Shown here piece after piece: positions 1-5,744 of a stretch of 5,946 nt of DNA. This stretch comes from Sphingomonadaceae bacterium (GTDB lineage: Bacteria; Pseudomonadota; Alphaproteobacteria; Sphingomonadales; Sphingomonadaceae): positions 1-5,946 of the forward strand of contig JACVCM010000131.1 of the NCBI GenBank assembly GCA_016742125.1, read 5' to 3'. The position numbers and the translations under genes were made by a program. Each line of letters opens with the position of its first letter. The stretch's first letter is position 1. The notes beneath the pieces are model-generated. The model did not search any database and was not told the DNA's origin. It saw only the letters and a program-made list of their open reading frames with translations.

Positions 1-1035
1 TCCTGCAACCGCGGCAAAAGGAGCATTGCGCTCGATTTTTCCATGGCGGCGGGGGCGGAGCTTGTTCGCGATCTGGCGCGCGATGCCGATGTGCTCGTTG
101 AAAATTATCGGCCCGGAACGCTCGCGCGTTACGGGCTGGATCATGCGGCGCTGCGCGCGATTAATCCGCGCCTCATTTACTGCTCGATATCGGGCTATGG
201 CCGCATCTCGTCGCTGGCAAAGCGCGCGGGCTATGACTCGGTCATTCAGGCCGAAGGCGGGCTGATTTCGATCTGCGGCGAACGCGATGGCCCGCCGGTG
301 AAGGTCGGGGTGTCGATTGCCGACTTGCTTTCGGGCATGAACGCGGTCCAGGCCATCCTCGCCGCGCTGATCGCGCGCGGACGGACGGGCGAAGGCCAGT
401 TTATCGACATCAGCCTGCTCGACGGCGTTGTTGCGGTTCTGGCCAATCTGGGTGCGGGCTATCTGATCGACGGCCGCAATCCGGGGCGTTGGGGCACCGA
501 ACATCCCAATCTGGTGCCATGCCAGGCCTTTCCGGTGAAGGACGGCGAAATCGTGCTGGTGATCGGCAATGACCGTCAATTCAGCGCCTTGTGCGCGGCG
601 ATGGCGCTGCCTGAGATTGCCGACGACCCGCGCTATCGCACCAATCGTGACCGGGTGCTGAACCGTGATACGCTGCTGCCGCTGCTCAAGCAGGCATTCG
701 CCAAGCATTCGCGCGCCGACTGGTTGGCGCGGTTGCACGATGCGGGGCTGCCGGCAGGGGCGATCCGCAGCGTGTCAGAGGTGTTATCGGCAACCGAGGT
801 GCGCGAACGCGATATGGTCGTGCGTTTCGAACATATATCCGCCGGCGAGATCGAACTGGTCGGCTCCCCGCTTAAGCTTACCGGCACGCCGGTCCGCTAT
901 GATCGGCCGCCGCCGATTCTGGGCGAACACACGCATGAGGTGCTGGCAGAACTCGGCGTCGCCGGGGAGCGGCTCTCCAGACTGGTCAGCGAGGGCGCAA
1001 TCGCAGCGCAGAGCGCGACTGCTGCGGTGACGTGA
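1..1035 (+). CDS. CaiB/BaiF family III CoA-transferase, 5' partial
   Basis: Likely moves CoA from an acyl-CoA donor to a carboxylic acid, activating it for beta-oxidation in the cytoplasm. The reading frame is open from base 1, and the first codons already match the family (NRGKRSIALDF), so the ATG at 43 is internal and the true start lies upstream. The visible part is 344 residues; the family usually has about 380-410, so roughly 50-60 residues are missing. Family blocks seen: DADVLVENYRPG, then GYDSVIQAEGG, then VGVSIADLLSGM. The Asp of that last block (bases 322-324) aligns with the catalytic Asp169 of formyl-CoA transferase. The larger C-terminal domain follows (HPNLVPCQAFPV onward). At the position of the catalytic His of alpha-methylacyl-CoA racemases (AGHD) it has Tyr (AGYD, bases 232-234), which favours a transferase over a racemase. 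The stop overlaps the next gene's start by 4 bases. The substrate is unknown. Confidence 0.93.
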   Translation, partial: SCNRGKRSIALDFSMAAGAELVRDLARDADVLVENYRPGTLARYGLDHAALRAINPRLIYCSISGYGRISSLAKRAGYDSVIQAEGGLISICGERDGPPVKVGVSIADLLSGMNAVQAILAALIARGRTGEGQFIDISLLDGVVAVLANLGAGYLIDGRNPGRWGTEHPNLVPCQAFPVKDGEIVLVIGNDRQFSALCAAMALPEIADDPRYRTNRDRVLNRDTLLPLLKQAFAKHSRADWLARLHDAGLPAGAIRSVSEVLSATEVRERDMVVRFEHISAGEIELVGSPLKLTGTPVRYDRPPPILGEHTHEVLAELGVAGERLSRLVSEGAIAAQSATAAVT

Positions 1036-2153
1036 CCTGGTTGCTCGCGAGCGCGACCACGGCCTATGGTCGGCATGAAGGCAAATCGGCGCTGGCGCTG
1101 ATGGCCGAAGCCGCGCAAGCGGCGCTCGATGCTGCGGGGCTTGAGGCAGGGGCGATCGACGGCCTGGTTTGCGGCTATGCGACAACCCTGCCGCATCTGA
1201 TGCTGGGCAATGTTTTTGCCGAACATTTCGGGCTGCGCCCGCAATGGCTGCAATCGCTGCAACTGGGCGGCGCGACCGGGGTGGCGATGGCGATCGCGGC
1301 GATGGCGGCGATCCAGTCCGGCATGGCGCGCACCGTCCTTGTCGTTGCAGGCGAAAACCGGCTGACGGGGTCGCAACCGGGCGGCGCGACCAAGGCGCTT
1401 TCGCAGGTGCTCGACGCCGATTATGAACAGCCGCTCGGCGCGATCATTCCCGCCCAATATGCTTTGCTTGCGTCCTGGTATCTGGCGGAACGCAAGGCCC
1501 GCGAAGAGGATCTGGCGGCGCTCGCCGTGTTGATGCGCCGCCATGCCAGCCAGACGACAGGCGCGCATCACCAAAAGCCTTTGACCGAGGCCGATGTCAT
1601 GGCATCTCGGCCGATCGCCACGCCGCTCAAACTGCTCGATTGTTGTCCGGTGTCCGATGGCGCGGCGGCCTTCATTCTTTCCGCCGATGCCCCACAAAAA
1701 GGGGCGCAGGTGCGGATCATCGGCGCGGGCCAGGCGCATCAGCATCAGCATCTGTGCCGGATGCCTGATTTTGCAGCGACCGGCGCTGTTGCTGCGATGA
1801 CGCGGGCGATGGCGCAGGCGCGCTGCGGCAAAGAGGATGTCGGCTTTTTGGGCATTTATGACAGCTTCTCGATCACGCTTGCCCTTCTGCTTGAAGAGCT
1901 TGGCTTTGCAGGCCTTGGCAAGGCGGGGCAGGAGGCCGCCGCCGGGCGTTTCGACCGTGATGGCGATTTGCCGCTCAACCCGCATGGCGGGCTGCTCTCG
2001 TACGGCCATTGCGGCGTTGCGGGGGGTATGGCGCATCTTGCCGCGGTGCATCATGCGCTGCGCCATGCGGATAATGATCGCCTCGGCTATGTCCATGCGG
2101 ATGGCGGGGTGATGTCGGCGCATGCGGCGCTGATCCTGGAGCGCGCCGCATGA
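1032..2153 (+). CDS. Thiolase-like (SCP2/Ltp2/DitF type) protein without nucleophilic Cys; candidate retro-aldolase
   Basis: A 373-residue thiolase-fold protein. The GTG start lies within a GTGA overlap with the previous stop. I see no clear Shine-Dalgarno, so it is probably translated by coupling. Near the usual N-terminal nucleophile (C-A/S-S/T-G) the protein reads LGGATG (residues 78-83), with Gly80 where Cys is expected. The C-terminal CxGGG-type motif reads HADGG (355-359), again with no Cys. Other blocks fit the thiolase-like lipid-transfer subgroup: IYDSFS (275-280), NPHGGLLSYGHCG (316-328, keeping the His326 position) and GGVMSAH (358-364). Known: in this subgroup Ltp2 with the DUF35 domain of ChsH2 performs a retro-aldol cleavage of a steroid side-chain CoA ester, using tyrosines rather than cysteines. 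Tyr276 and Tyr324 are candidates here. Inference: with the adjacent DUF35 protein it cleaves a beta-hydroxyacyl-CoA. A degenerate condensing enzyme is the alternative. An HQHQH run occupies residues 236-240. Confidence 0.9.
   Translation: MTWLLASATTAYGRHEGKSALALMAEAAQAALDAAGLEAGAIDGLVCGYATTLPHLMLGNVFAEHFGLRPQWLQSLQLGGATGVAMAIAAMAAIQSGMARTVLVVAGENRLTGSQPGGATKALSQVLDADYEQPLGAIIPAQYALLASWYLAERKAREEDLAALAVLMRRHASQTTGAHHQKPLTEADVMASRPIATPLKLLDCCPVSDGAAAFILSADAPQKGAQVRIIGAGQAHQHQHLCRMPDFAATGAVAAMTRAMAQARCGKEDVGFLGIYDSFSITLALLLEELGFAGLGKAGQEAAAGRFDRDGDLPLNPHGGLLSYGHCGVAGGMAHLAAVHHALRHADNDRLGYVHADGGVMSAHAALILERAA
2138..2141 (+). promoter_or_regulatory. Ribosome binding site for the DUF35 gene
   Basis: GGAG lies within the last codons of the thiolase-like gene, 8 bases before the ATG at 2150. 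It supports that start. The start also overlaps the preceding stop (ATGA), so both direct initiation and coupling are possible. Confidence 0.6.
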
Positions 2154-2527
2154 ACGCGACCGACGCCGATGCCTTGCGGGACTGGACGGTGGGCGCGGAC
2201 CGGTTCCTTGTCCATCGCTGCGCGCATGGGCATGTCTGGGCGAGCGGCGCGGGGCCGTGCCCGCAATGCGCCGCCGGTGCGGTCACATCCTTTCCCAGCG
2301 CAGGGCGCGGCACTGTGATCGCCTGCACCTTGTTGCACCACGCGCCCGATGGCGATTGGTCGCCGCTGCTTCCCTATGCCTTGTTGTGCGTCCGGCTCGA
2401 TGAGGGCGCGCAGGTGCTGGGGCATTCACCCATCACGCATCGCGTTGGCAGCCGGGTTAAAGCCCGGTTCGCAAAAGTGACGCACCGGCCCATTCCCATA
2501 TTTGAGCAGAAGGCAGATGCAGCATGA
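2150..2527 (+). CDS. DUF35 zinc-ribbon / OB-fold acyl-CoA-associated protein
   Basis: A 125-residue protein of the usual length for stand-alone DUF35 proteins, which are obligate partners of thiolase-like enzymes. Residues 20-40 form the rubredoxin-like zinc ribbon: RCAHGHVW then CPQC (Cys24, Cys37, Cys40). Residues from about 48 to 118 form the OB-fold (GRGTVIACTLLHH, YALLCVRLDEGAQVLGH, VGSRVKARF). The second zinc ligand, normally Cys in a CxxCG knuckle, seems to be His26 in a one-residue-shorter CxHG. Known: in the Ltp2-ChsH2 pair the DUF35 domain is needed for aldolase activity and helps form the acyl-CoA site. Its ATGA overlap with the thiolase-like gene suggests balanced synthesis of two subunits of one complex (inference). 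The next gene starts in the same way at this gene's stop. Confidence 0.9.
   Translation: MNATDADALRDWTVGADRFLVHRCAHGHVWASGAGPCPQCAAGAVTSFPSAGRGTVIACTLLHHAPDGDWSPLLPYALLCVRLDEGAQVLGHSPITHRVGSRVKARFAKVTHRPIPIFEQKADAA
2510..2513 (+). promoter_or_regulatory. Ribosome binding site for the enoyl-CoA hydratase gene
   Basis: AAGG ends 10 bases before the ATG at 2524, inside the DUF35 coding sequence. The spacing is slightly long. The ATGA overlap of the two genes may matter as much for initiation. Confidence 0.4.
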
Positions 2528-3294
2528 CCGGCCTTGTGATTGAAGAAACTATCGGCGCAGTCAGGTTGATCCGGCTCAACCGGCCCGAAGCGCGCAATGC
2601 CTTCAACGAAGCGCTGCTCTCGTCGCTCGCCGCAGCGTTGCAGCGCGCCGCCAATGACGATGCGATCCGATGCACGGTCGTCACCGGCAATGAGCAGGCC
2701 TTTGGCGCGGGCGGCGACATTCCCGAAATGGCGGCGACGTCACCTGTTGGAATATGGCGATCGGAACGGCATAAATGGTGGGCGACGATCCACGATTTTC
2801 CAAAGCCGCTGATCGCGGCGGTCAATGGGCTGGCGCTGGGTGGCGGCTGCGAATTCGCGCTGGCAGCCGACATCGTGGTCGCGGGCGACAATGCCCGTTT
2901 CGGCCTGCCCGAAATCAAGCTTGGCTTTGTGCCGGGCCGGGGCGGGACGCAGCGGCTGCCGCTGGCAGTCGGCAAGCCGCTCGCTATGTGGATGATCCTT
3001 ACCGGACAAACGATGGACGCCGCGCGCGCCTTGCAGGCGGGCCTGGTGCTCGAAATCTGCCCGCTCGCCGAGATGTTGCCGCGCGCGCTGGCGATAGCGG
3101 CGATGATCGCCGAACAGCCGCCGGTCGCGGCGCAGATCGCCAAAAGCCTGGTCAAACGCAGCGCCTCTCCGGGGTTGCAGGACGGCATGATGGCCGAACG
3201 GCATGGCTATGAATTTCTGCTCGGCACCGCCGACGCACAAGAGGGCATGGCGGCGTTTATCGAACGCCGACCGCCGGTTTTCACCGGCAATTGA
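2524..3294 (+). CDS. Enoyl-CoA hydratase (crotonase family)
   Basis: Cytoplasmic enzyme expected to add water across the 2,3-double bond of an enoyl-CoA. It has 256 residues, the normal length for a single-domain crotonase, and starts in an ATGA overlap with the DUF35 stop. Motifs in order: LNRPEARNAFN (18-28), the first oxyanion segment AFGAGGDIPEM (59-69), NGLALGGGCEFAL (101-113) with Glu110, and the stretch from LPE (128-130) with Glu130 through GGTQRL (140-145). Glu110 and Glu130 match the two catalytic glutamates of rat mitochondrial enoyl-CoA hydratase (Glu144 and Glu164). True hydratase activity is therefore more likely than an isomerase or dehalogenase variant. Context: it would supply the beta-hydroxyacyl-CoA that the thiolase-like/DUF35 pair would cleave, with the acyl-CoA dehydrogenase at the far end making the enoyl-CoA (inference). 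Acyl-chain specificity cannot be read from sequence. Confidence 0.95.
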   Translation: MTGLVIEETIGAVRLIRLNRPEARNAFNEALLSSLAAALQRAANDDAIRCTVVTGNEQAFGAGGDIPEMAATSPVGIWRSERHKWWATIHDFPKPLIAAVNGLALGGGCEFALAADIVVAGDNARFGLPEIKLGFVPGRGGTQRLPLAVGKPLAMWMILTGQTMDAARALQAGLVLEICPLAEMLPRALAIAAMIAEQPPVAAQIAKSLVKRSASPGLQDGMMAERHGYEFLLGTADAQEGMAAFIERRPPVFTGN

Positions 3295-3305
3295 TCGCAC
3301 CGATG

Positions 3306-3312
3306 AAAGGAA
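3306..3312 (+). promoter_or_regulatory. Ribosome binding site for the P450 gene
   Basis: AAAGGAA is the purine-rich stretch before two tandem ATGs at 3316 and 3319. The AGGA core ends 4 bases before the first and 7 before the second. The second ATG is therefore the better-spaced start, although the two products differ by only one Met. Confidence 0.55.
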
Positions 3313-3315
3313 CAG

Positions 3316-4581
3316 ATGATGCATAAACCCGATTGGCTGGAGGCCGCGCTTTCCGCACCGATCGACGCTGGATTCTTCGCCACCGCAGAGGGCGGCGTCG
3401 ATGCGGCGATCCTTGCCGACCCCCAGGGCTATCTTGAAAGCCTGCGCCAGCAGGAGGGCGATTTCATTCCCGCGCCAGAAGGGGTTTTGGGCGGCAAACC
3501 AGTGCCCTTTCTGCAATCGCCCGTTCCCGGCAGGCCGACCTTTGTGGCGACAGGATATGAAACGCTGAAATCGGTGCTGGTTGATGATCGACATTTCCTT
3601 CAGGATTATGAGTTTTCGCTGGCCCCGATCATGGGCGAAACGCTGATTTCCGGCCTCAACCCGCCGGTTCATGCCAAATATCGTGCGCTGGTGAGCAAGG
3701 CCTTTGGCGCAAAATCGATTTCAGCGCTGACCGACGAGTCGCTGGAGCCGCTGGTGACCGCGCTGCTGGAGCGTATCGCGGCGCAGGGCGGTGGCGAGCT
3801 TGTCGCCGATCTGGCCTGCCGTATCCCCGTAGTGATCCTTGGCCAGCTGATCGGGTTGCCGCCGACAGGCTATGATCGCTTTGCCGAACTGGCCGCGCGG
3901 ATCATGGCTTTTGCCTATCATTGGGATGATGCCATGGCGGCGGCAGCGGAATTGCGCGAACTGGTGCTCGGCCTGATCGAGGCCCGGCGCGCAGACCCGC
4001 AGGGCGATTTGCTAAGCCATTTGCTTGCCGCCGAAATCGATGGCGAGCGGCTGTCCGACGAAGATGTCGTAACTTTTGCCCGGGCCCTGATCCCCGCCGG
4101 GATAGAAACGACCACGCGGGGGATGGGAACCGTGTTTGCCGCGTTGCTCTCGCAGCCGGGTCTGTATCAGCGGTTGCTGGCCGATGCGTCGCTTGTGCCG
4201 GTTGCGGTCGAAGAAATTCTGCGTTGGAACGGCCCGGCGCAGATGATCCCCAAAAAGACCAGCATTGATGTCGAAATCGCTGGTCGCGTCGTCCCGGCCA
4301 ATGCATCGATCTGGTGCGCGCTGGGCCATGCCAATCGCGATCCGCAATTTTGGGATCGCCCAACGGAAATCGCGCTCGATCGCCCGCGTGGACGCAGTCT
4401 TACATTTTCCAACGGGGCGCATACCTGCATCGGCAATGTTCTGGCGCGCAAAGAGCTGGAAGGCACGGTGCAGCTGGCGCTGCGCATCCTGCCCAAGCTC
4501 CGGCTCGATCCGCAAGCCCAGGCGCCGCAGATTCAGGGTGTGCTGTTCCGTTCGCCCGATCGCTGTGCAGTGCTGGTTTAG
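3316..4581 (+). CDS. Cytochrome P450 (soluble bacterial class)
   Basis: A heme monooxygenase of 421 residues with no membrane anchor, the usual size of soluble bacterial P450s fed by a ferredoxin and ferredoxin reductase. Landmarks in order: C-helix HxxxR (His119-Arg123, in NPPVHAKYR); I-helix AGIETT (261-266) with the acid-alcohol pair Glu264/Thr265 used in oxygen activation; K-helix ExxR (Glu300-Arg303, in EEILRW); and heme loop FSNGAHTCIG (364-373), matching FxxGxHxCxG with Cys371 as the axial thiolate. All catalytic landmarks are present, so it looks functional. The start could be 3316 or 3319. A 21-base gap separates it from the enoyl-CoA hydratase gene, consistent with one operon. No redox partner is encoded in the window. 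The CYP family is not assigned. From context the substrate is a hydrophobic alicyclic or side-chain-bearing compound (inference). Confidence 0.96.
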   Translation: MMHKPDWLEAALSAPIDAGFFATAEGGVDAAILADPQGYLESLRQQEGDFIPAPEGVLGGKPVPFLQSPVPGRPTFVATGYETLKSVLVDDRHFLQDYEFSLAPIMGETLISGLNPPVHAKYRALVSKAFGAKSISALTDESLEPLVTALLERIAAQGGGELVADLACRIPVVILGQLIGLPPTGYDRFAELAARIMAFAYHWDDAMAAAAELRELVLGLIEARRADPQGDLLSHLLAAEIDGERLSDEDVVTFARALIPAGIETTTRGMGTVFAALLSQPGLYQRLLADASLVPVAVEEILRWNGPAQMIPKKTSIDVEIAGRVVPANASIWCALGHANRDPQFWDRPTEIALDRPRGRSLTFSNGAHTCIGNVLARKELEGTVQLALRILPKLRLDPQAQAPQIQGVLFRSPDRCAVLV

Positions 4582-4593
4582 TTAATTCAACCA
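4574..4593 (+). promoter_or_regulatory. Imperfect palindrome at the end of the P450 gene
   Basis: TGGTT (4574-4578) and AACCA (4589-4593) are inverted repeats arranged symmetrically around TTAA (4582-4585). Sixteen of 20 positions are self-complementary. It spans the P450 stop codon. It is too AT-rich and lacks a T-run, so it is not a convincing terminator. It could be part of an operator that overlaps the dyad immediately downstream. Confidence 0.3.
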
Positions 4594-4607
4594 ACCAGTT
4601 GACCGAA
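4586..4607 (+). promoter_or_regulatory. Operator-like dyad upstream of the Rieske gene
   Basis: The pattern is TTC-N3-CAAC-N2-GTTG-N3-GAA, centred between 4596 and 4597, with 14 of 22 positions symmetric. Size and form resemble operators of TetR-family regulators of CoA-thioester catabolism, but no regulator is encoded here and the match is by eye. It overlaps a -35-like hexamer (TTGACC, 4599-4604), as a repressor site would. It sits in the only AT-rich non-coding stretch of the window. Confidence 0.35.
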
Positions 4608-4627
4608 CTATTGGAGGCTGCTATGGG
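4599..4627 (+). promoter_or_regulatory. Possible internal promoter before the Rieske gene
   Basis: TTGACC (4599-4604) matches five of six bases of the sigma-70 -35 consensus. Seventeen bases later TATGGG (4622-4627) matches only the first three bases of the -10 consensus. If used, the transcript would start about 4634 and carry the AAAGG at 4645-4649 as ribosome binding site for the Rieske gene. It would then exclude the 12-codon ORF that begins at 4623. The weak -10 keeps confidence low. Confidence 0.25.
4613..4617 (+). promoter_or_regulatory. Strong Shine-Dalgarno with no full-length gene directly behind it
   Basis: GGAGG is the best Shine-Dalgarno match I noticed in the window. It lies 5 bases before an ATG at 4623 that opens only a 12-codon frame. 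It is 40 bases upstream of the Rieske ATG at 4658, too far to serve that start directly. Confidence 0.5.
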
Positions 4628-4661
4628 CGCTAACAAGTACAGCGAAAGGCAAAGACGATGA
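4623..4661 (+). CDS. Putative 12-residue leader ORF coupled to the Rieske gene
   Basis: ATG at 4623 opens a short frame encoding MGANKYSERQRR that ends at TGA 4659-4661. That stop overlaps the Rieske start as ATGA, the same junction used at two other gene boundaries here. It is preceded at good spacing by GGAGG. Inference: ribosomes loading at GGAGG would translate this leader and re-initiate on the Rieske message, raising or tuning its expression. The peptide is basic at its end and resembles nothing I know. It could also be chance, or the remnant of an older start region. Conservation of the frame in relatives would decide. Confidence 0.35.
   Translation: MGANKYSERQRR
4645..4649 (+). promoter_or_regulatory. 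Ribosome binding site of the Rieske oxygenase gene
   Basis: AAAGG ends 8 bases before the ATG at 4658 and 11 before a second ATG at 4661, so it favours the first. It lies inside the putative 12-codon leader frame. Confidence 0.55.
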
Positions 4662-5734
4662 TGGCAATCCACGAAGAACGCGGCGCGGACGGTTCGTCGG
4701 TCAAGGGCTGGCCCTATACCGACTTTGCCACCGGCTGGTATCAGATCGGCTATTCGTCCGAGTTCAAGCCGGGCGATATCAAGCCGGCGAAATGGCTTGG
4801 CCAGGATCTGGTGATCTGGCGTTCGGAATCGGGCAAGCTGAGCGTGATGGATGCCTATTGCCCGCATATGGGCGCGCATCTTGGCCATGTCGGCCAGTTT
4901 GGCGGCAAGGTTTGCGGCGAATCGATTGCCTGTCCCTGGCATGGCTGGCGCTGGGACGCCGAGGGCAAGAATGTCGAAATCCCATATATGAAGGGTGAAA
5001 CGGTCAATAAGCGCATCGACGTCAAACATGCGCGCGAGATTGACGGGATCGTTATCCTCTGGTTCGACAGCGCAGGCGCGCCACCCAACTATGAATGGCC
5101 GGGCATCCCCTATCTGGGCGATCGGAACAATTATTACGCCATTGATGCGACCGTCGACGGGCCGCATCGAGTCAAGCCGCAATTTCCGTTCGAAAATTCA
5201 GCCGACCCGCATCACTTCCCCTATGTCCATGGCTCTGGGGTCGATGCTGAATTTACCGACTATATCGTCGAAGGCGCACTCATCCGCAACACCATGAACA
5301 TGCTGTTCGGCGCGGGCAAGCCGCGCACCTGGATGACCCCCAACGGACCCGTCGAGGGCACGATCGACAATTTCTGCTGGGGCACTTCGCTCGGCGTTGC
5401 CCGCTTCAACATCGAAGGGCGCGTCTGCGTTCACCTGACCTTCGTAACGCCGATCGATGCCGAACAAAGCGTCTTTTTCAGCACTGTGACGCATACCAAG
5501 GATGAAGGCGAAGACGGCGACGTTCCGGTCGGGATCGCCAAGAAGATGATGGACGCCCAGCATGTGCAGATCCGCCATGATTTTCACATCTGGCAGAATA
5601 TGCGTTACCGGGTGAAACCGATCTTCACCGGCGAGGATGAGCGTATCCGCTACGCCTTTTTGCGGCGGCATTTCGATCAATTCTATCCCAATCCGGTTTA
5701 TGCCGAAAACCGGCTTCCCGAGGCTGCCGAATAA
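4658..5734 (+). CDS. Rieske [2Fe-2S] non-heme iron oxygenase, KshA-like
   Basis: Oxygenase component, 358 residues, expected to hydroxylate an unactivated C-H position with electrons from a separate reductase. The N-terminal Rieske domain (about 25-135) has CPH (Cys68, His70) and CPWH (Cys92, His95), the four [2Fe-2S] ligands, followed by GWRWDAEG. The spacing CxH-X21-CxxH is about four to five residues longer than I recall for KshA-type enzymes. In the catalytic domain, FENSADPHHFPYVHG (178-192) supplies Asp183 (inter-subunit electron bridge), His186 and His191. Asp308, in HDFHIWQN, is the probable third mononuclear-iron ligand. The layout matches 3-ketosteroid 9-alpha-hydroxylase (KshA) and its single-subunit relatives rather than two-subunit aromatic-ring dioxygenases, and no small subunit follows. 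The substrate could be a steroid, bile acid or terpenoid (inference). The reductase is not in the window. Confidence 0.93.
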   Translation: MMAIHEERGADGSSVKGWPYTDFATGWYQIGYSSEFKPGDIKPAKWLGQDLVIWRSESGKLSVMDAYCPHMGAHLGHVGQFGGKVCGESIACPWHGWRWDAEGKNVEIPYMKGETVNKRIDVKHAREIDGIVILWFDSAGAPPNYEWPGIPYLGDRNNYYAIDATVDGPHRVKPQFPFENSADPHHFPYVHGSGVDAEFTDYIVEGALIRNTMNMLFGAGKPRTWMTPNGPVEGTIDNFCWGTSLGVARFNIEGRVCVHLTFVTPIDAEQSVFFSTVTHTKDEGEDGDVPVGIAKKMMDAQHVQIRHDFHIWQNMRYRVKPIFTGEDERIRYAFLRRHFDQFYPNPVYAENRLPEAAE

Positions 5735-5738
5735 GAGG
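5733..5738 (+). promoter_or_regulatory. Ribosome binding site of the acyl-CoA dehydrogenase gene
   Basis: AAGAGG overlaps the Rieske stop codon and ends 6 bases before the ATG at 5745. It supports that start, and the 10-base gap points to cotranscription. Confidence 0.55.
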
Positions 5739-5744
5739 CCAGCG

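Noticed and set aside
43..1035. Treating the ATG at 43 as the start of the CoA-transferase gene
   Set aside because: The 14 codons before it match conserved family sequence, so the gene is cut by the window edge rather than starting there.
897..2123. Long open frame of 408 codons on the - strand opposite the CoA-transferase and thiolase-like genes
   Set aside because: Its translation is rich in Arg and His with no recognisable domain. It mirrors a well-supported + strand gene, as is common opposite GC-biased coding DNA.
1032..2153. Ordinary beta-ketothiolase
   Set aside because: Both catalytic cysteine sites lack Cys, and the adjacent DUF35 gene is typical of the non-thiolytic subgroup.
3303..3326. 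Seven-codon frame starting at ATG 3303 before the P450 gene
   Set aside because: It has no Shine-Dalgarno of its own, overlaps the P450 start without a coupling-type junction, and AAAGGA inside it is better explained as the P450 ribosome site.
2740..3672. Open frame of 310 codons on the - strand across the hydratase and P450 genes
   Set aside because: It crosses the boundary between two confident genes, has no family motif, and shows the Arg/Gly/His-rich make-up of a shadow frame.
4574..4612. Rho-independent terminator after the P450 gene
   Set aside because: The inverted repeats are short and AT-rich with a wide loop and no following T-run, so a stable termination hairpin is unlikely.
4400..5182. 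Open frame of 260 codons on the - strand over the P450-Rieske junction
   Set aside because: It runs through the intergenic control region and the conserved Rieske ligands of the + strand gene. No domain is recognised.
4658..5734. Large subunit of a two-subunit aromatic-ring dioxygenase
   Set aside because: The length (358 residues), the KshA-like ligand block and the absence of a small-subunit gene downstream do not fit that class.
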